Below are positions 62,146 through 64,000 of a stretch of 64,000 nucleotides of DNA, piece by piece. This DNA is from Bradyrhizobium jicamae. Its GTDB lineage: Bacteria; Pseudomonadota; Alphaproteobacteria; Rhizobiales; Xanthobacteraceae. Made by a program: the position numbers and the translations under genes. Each line of letters opens with the position of its first letter. Within the stretch, counting starts at the first letter, position 1. Location of the stretch: NCBI RefSeq assembly GCF_001440395.1, contig NZ_LLXZ01000087.1, positions 1-64,000 on the forward strand. Reading direction: 5' to 3'. The notes beneath the pieces were generated by a model. It saw only the letters and a list, made by a program, of their open reading frames with translations. It had not been told where the DNA came from and made no database searches.

Positions 62146-63360
62146 TCAGCGGGTCGCGCTGCTGACCAAGGGGCATTTGCTCGCTGAAAGAGGCCACACG
62201 GTTTCTTCAGGAGGGATGCTGCGGAGGACCTCGAAGTAGTCCCAGGGATATTTCGAGTCGGAAGGCTTCTTCACCCGGACGAGATACATGGTGCGCGTGA
62301 CGCGGCCGTCATCGCGGATGCGCGCGTTCTCGGAGAAAACATCCTCGATCGGAATCGTCCGCATCGCCGCCGCGACCTGTTCGGCATCGTCGGTGCCGGC
62401 ACGGGCGACGGCCTTCAGATAGTGGCGCACCGCGCCATAGACGCCGGCGTGCAGCATCGAAGGCATCATGCCGGTCCTGGCCATGAACTGTTTCGACCAT
62501 GCGCGTGTCGCGTCATTCATGTCCCAGTATGATGATGTCGTCAGGTAAGTGCCTTGCGCAGCCTTGAGCCCGAGCGCGTGCACGTCCTGAAGAAACAGGA
62601 TCAGTGCAGCGAGGCTCTGCCCGCCCTGCACCAGACCAAACTCGCCCGCCTGCCGCATCGCGTTGACGGTGTCGTTGCCGGCGTTGGCGAGGCCGACCAC
62701 CTTGGCGCCCGAGGACTGCGCGCTCAGCAGGAAGGACGAGAAGTCCGATGTATTGAGCGGATGACGCGCGGCGCCGAGCACCTTGCCGCCGCTCGCGGTG
62801 ATCACCTGCGTTGCATCGTTCTGGAGCTGATGCCCGAACGCGTAGTCCGAAGCCAGAAAGAACCAGGACGTGCCGCCGGCCTTGACGACGGCAGAGGCGG
62901 TCCCGTGCGACACCGCATAGGTGTCGTAGGTCCAGTGGAAGCCGAAAGGAGAGCACTGCTCGTTGGTCAATGCGGTCGTACCGGCGCCGGAATAGAGAGC
63001 GATCCGCTTCTTCTCTCGCGCCAGCCCCTGGATCGCAAGCGCGACGCCCGAATTCGGTACGTCCGCGATCGTATCGACACCTTCAACGTCGAACCAGCGG
63101 CGGGCGATCGCCGAGCCGACATCCGCCTTGTGCTGGTGATCCGCCGAAATCACCTCTATTGGCTTGCCGAGGACCGTGCCACCGATCTCTCGCACGGCCA
63201 TTTCGGCAGCGACCAGTGACCCTTTGCCGGTGATATCAGCGGTAACGCCCGCCATGTCGGTCAGGACGCCGATCTTGACGACATCGCCACTGATCTGGGC
63301 CTGAGCTGCAACCGGCAGCATCAGGACAAGAAACGCACTGCAGAGAATACTCAACCTCAT
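62146..63360 (-). CDS. Branched-chain amino acid-type ABC transporter binding protein
   Basis: A 404-residue periplasmic binding protein of the LivK/Leu-Ile-Val type. A signal peptide (LSILCSAFLVLMLPVAAQAQ) is followed by VVKIGVLTDMAGVTADITGKG and AAEMAVREIGGTVLGKPIEV; later parts are SSFLLSAQSSGAKVVGLANAG and TSSYWDMNDATRAWSKQF. No permease or ATPase gene is seen in the window. The gene follows a cut alpha/beta hydrolase gene by 39 bases, so the ligand may be the product or substrate of that enzyme; this is a guess. Confidence 0.9.
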   Translation of the reverse strand: MRLSILCSAFLVLMLPVAAQAQISGDVVKIGVLTDMAGVTADITGKGSLVAAEMAVREIGGTVLGKPIEVISADHQHKADVGSAIARRWFDVEGVDTIADVPNSGVALAIQGLAREKKRIALYSGAGTTALTNEQCSPFGFHWTYDTYAVSHGTASAVVKAGGTSWFFLASDYAFGHQLQNDATQVITASGGKVLGAARHPLNTSDFSSFLLSAQSSGAKVVGLANAGNDTVNAMRQAGEFGLVQGGQSLAALILFLQDVHALGLKAAQGTYLTTSSYWDMNDATRAWSKQFMARTGMMPSMLHAGVYGAVRHYLKAVARAGTDDAEQVAAAMRTIPIEDVFSENARIRDDGRVTRTMYLVRVKKPSDSKYPWDYFEVLRSIPPEETVWPLSASKCPLVSSATR

Positions 63361-63399
63361 TCCTTGTTTCCTCCAGTTTGTGCCTGCTGCTCGGCAGCG

Positions 63400-64000
63400 T
63401 CAGCAGTTGACCGCGTCGAGCCAGCCAAGGATCATCGCGGCGAGCTCATCGCTGTTGTCTTCAATCATCATCATGTGGCCGTTACCGTTGATGCCGCGGT
63501 CCGGAAGCCAGACGAATTCGGCACCGAGATAGGCGGCGGTTCTCGCGTCGACCGCGCGCGGATGGCGCGGATCGCATTCCCCGGTCACGATCAGGATGGG
63601 CTTGCCGCGCAGGTTGTTCGGATCGTCGATCCTGAGCCCGCGGCCTCCGATGTTGAAACGTTCGTTGAGGATGCGTGGGCTCTCCGGCACGATCGAAGCG
63701 CAATAGCGTTCGAATGCGAGCCTTGGAAAACGCGGCGAGTTAGCCCATGACGCGGCTGCAAACTCGGCGCTCAGCCACACCGGCCCGTCCTCCGTCGCAT
63801 AGACCGGACGGCCTGCGCTTGCATCGTCGCGCAGCGCCAGGATGGCAGCCGGATCCTCCGGCAGATCCTTCAAGAGATTGGCCGGCGGGCCGGGCGCAAT
63901 ACCGACAACCGCGCTGACAAGCTCGGGTCGCCGCTCCGTCATCCACCAGGCCATGGGACCGCTCGCAGAATGCACGACGAGCGCGGCGGGACCGATCTCC
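63400..64000 (-). CDS. Alpha/beta hydrolase, 5' end cut by window edge
   Basis: The C-terminal 199 residues of an alpha/beta hydrolase. The nucleophile elbow is VVHSASGPMAWW, an HSxSG form of GxSxG, near the right edge; the catalytic aspartate probably lies in VTGECDPRHPRAVD and the histidine in NGNGHMMMIEDNSDEL. The reading frame stays open to the edge (upstream residues EIGPAALV), so the start lies outside. It ends AAMILGWLDAVNC. It is upstream of a periplasmic binding-protein gene in the same direction. Confidence 0.87.
   Translation of the reverse strand, partial: EIGPAALVVHSASGPMAWWMTERRPELVSAVVGIAPGPPANLLKDLPEDPAAILALRDDASAGRPVYATEDGPVWLSAEFAAASWANSPRFPRLAFERYCASIVPESPRILNERFNIGGRGLRIDDPNNLRGKPILIVTGECDPRHPRAVDARTAAYLGAEFVWLPDRGINGNGHMMMIEDNSDELAAMILGWLDAVNC

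Overview
The window looks like ordinary chromosome from a GC-rich alphaproteobacterium of the Bradyrhizobium / Nitrobacteraceae type. The reasons are the gene families (a form I aerobic CO dehydrogenase with a CoxC-type MHYT-LytTR regulator, a RibH2-type lumazine synthase behind an FMN riboswitch, a PetP/PetR-like MarR plus response regulator pair, CtrA-type boxes), the dense GC-rich codon usage, and the many intergenic palindromic repeats. No rRNA, tRNA, IS element, prophage or CRISPR array was seen. About 70 protein genes fill most of the sequence. The two edges cut rplY (left) and an alpha/beta hydrolase gene (right).

Layout. 1-7.8 kb: housekeeping genes rplY, ubiK, a dienelactone hydrolase, a tight lgt-midA-pgeF run, an MDR oxidoreductase, a lipoprotein and prs. 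7.9-17.4 kb: the CO dehydrogenase region on the minus strand, read as coxC, coxM, coxS, coxL, coxD, coxE, an XdhC-like gene, coxG and perhaps an SDR gene. 17.6-18.4 kb: ribH2 and its FMN riboswitch. 18.6-25.5 kb: a TctC-type binding protein, then a small envelope-sugar-like group of two methyltransferases, a family 2 glycosyltransferase and two divergent large membrane proteins. 25.9-33.0 kb: a YbjN gene, proC, a hot-dog thioesterase, a tautomerase, hisS, small secreted proteins and two different branched-chain aminotransferases in tandem. 33.3-36.0 kb: marR, an OmpR-type regulator and a histidine kinase. 36.1-41.1 kb: small exported proteins, RNase T2, a decayed coding remnant, rlmJ, a cold-shock protein and an outer-membrane barrel. 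41.3-47.3 kb: uvrC, pgsA, moaD, moaE, prmB and an omega-aminotransferase. 47.4-52.9 kb: a holin-like membrane protein, a degenerate EAL protein, a HAD hydrolase, a CheY-like regulator, ribF and maa. 53.0-54.0 kb: a RES toxin and ParS-type antitoxin pair. 54.3-62.1 kb: ileS with an unusual lysine-rich tail, lspA, an exported protein and two M16 peptidase-like genes. 62.1-64.0 kb: a periplasmic binding protein and the cut hydrolase.

How it fits together. The cox genes would oxidise CO with a Mo-Cu-FAD enzyme; moaD/moaE, 30 kb away, supply molybdopterin, and ribH2/ribF supply flavin. The most interesting points are: a toxin-antitoxin pair whose antitoxin seems to carry an HU/IHF-like DNA-binding half instead of an Xre helix-turn-helix, with palindromes at its promoter; a perfect 13-bp direct repeat at 21-bp spacing between coxC and coxM that suits a LytTR operator; a histone-like tail on IleRS together with loss of its zinc-site cysteines; an orphan reading frame on the minus strand beside a repeat; and several families of intergenic palindromes.
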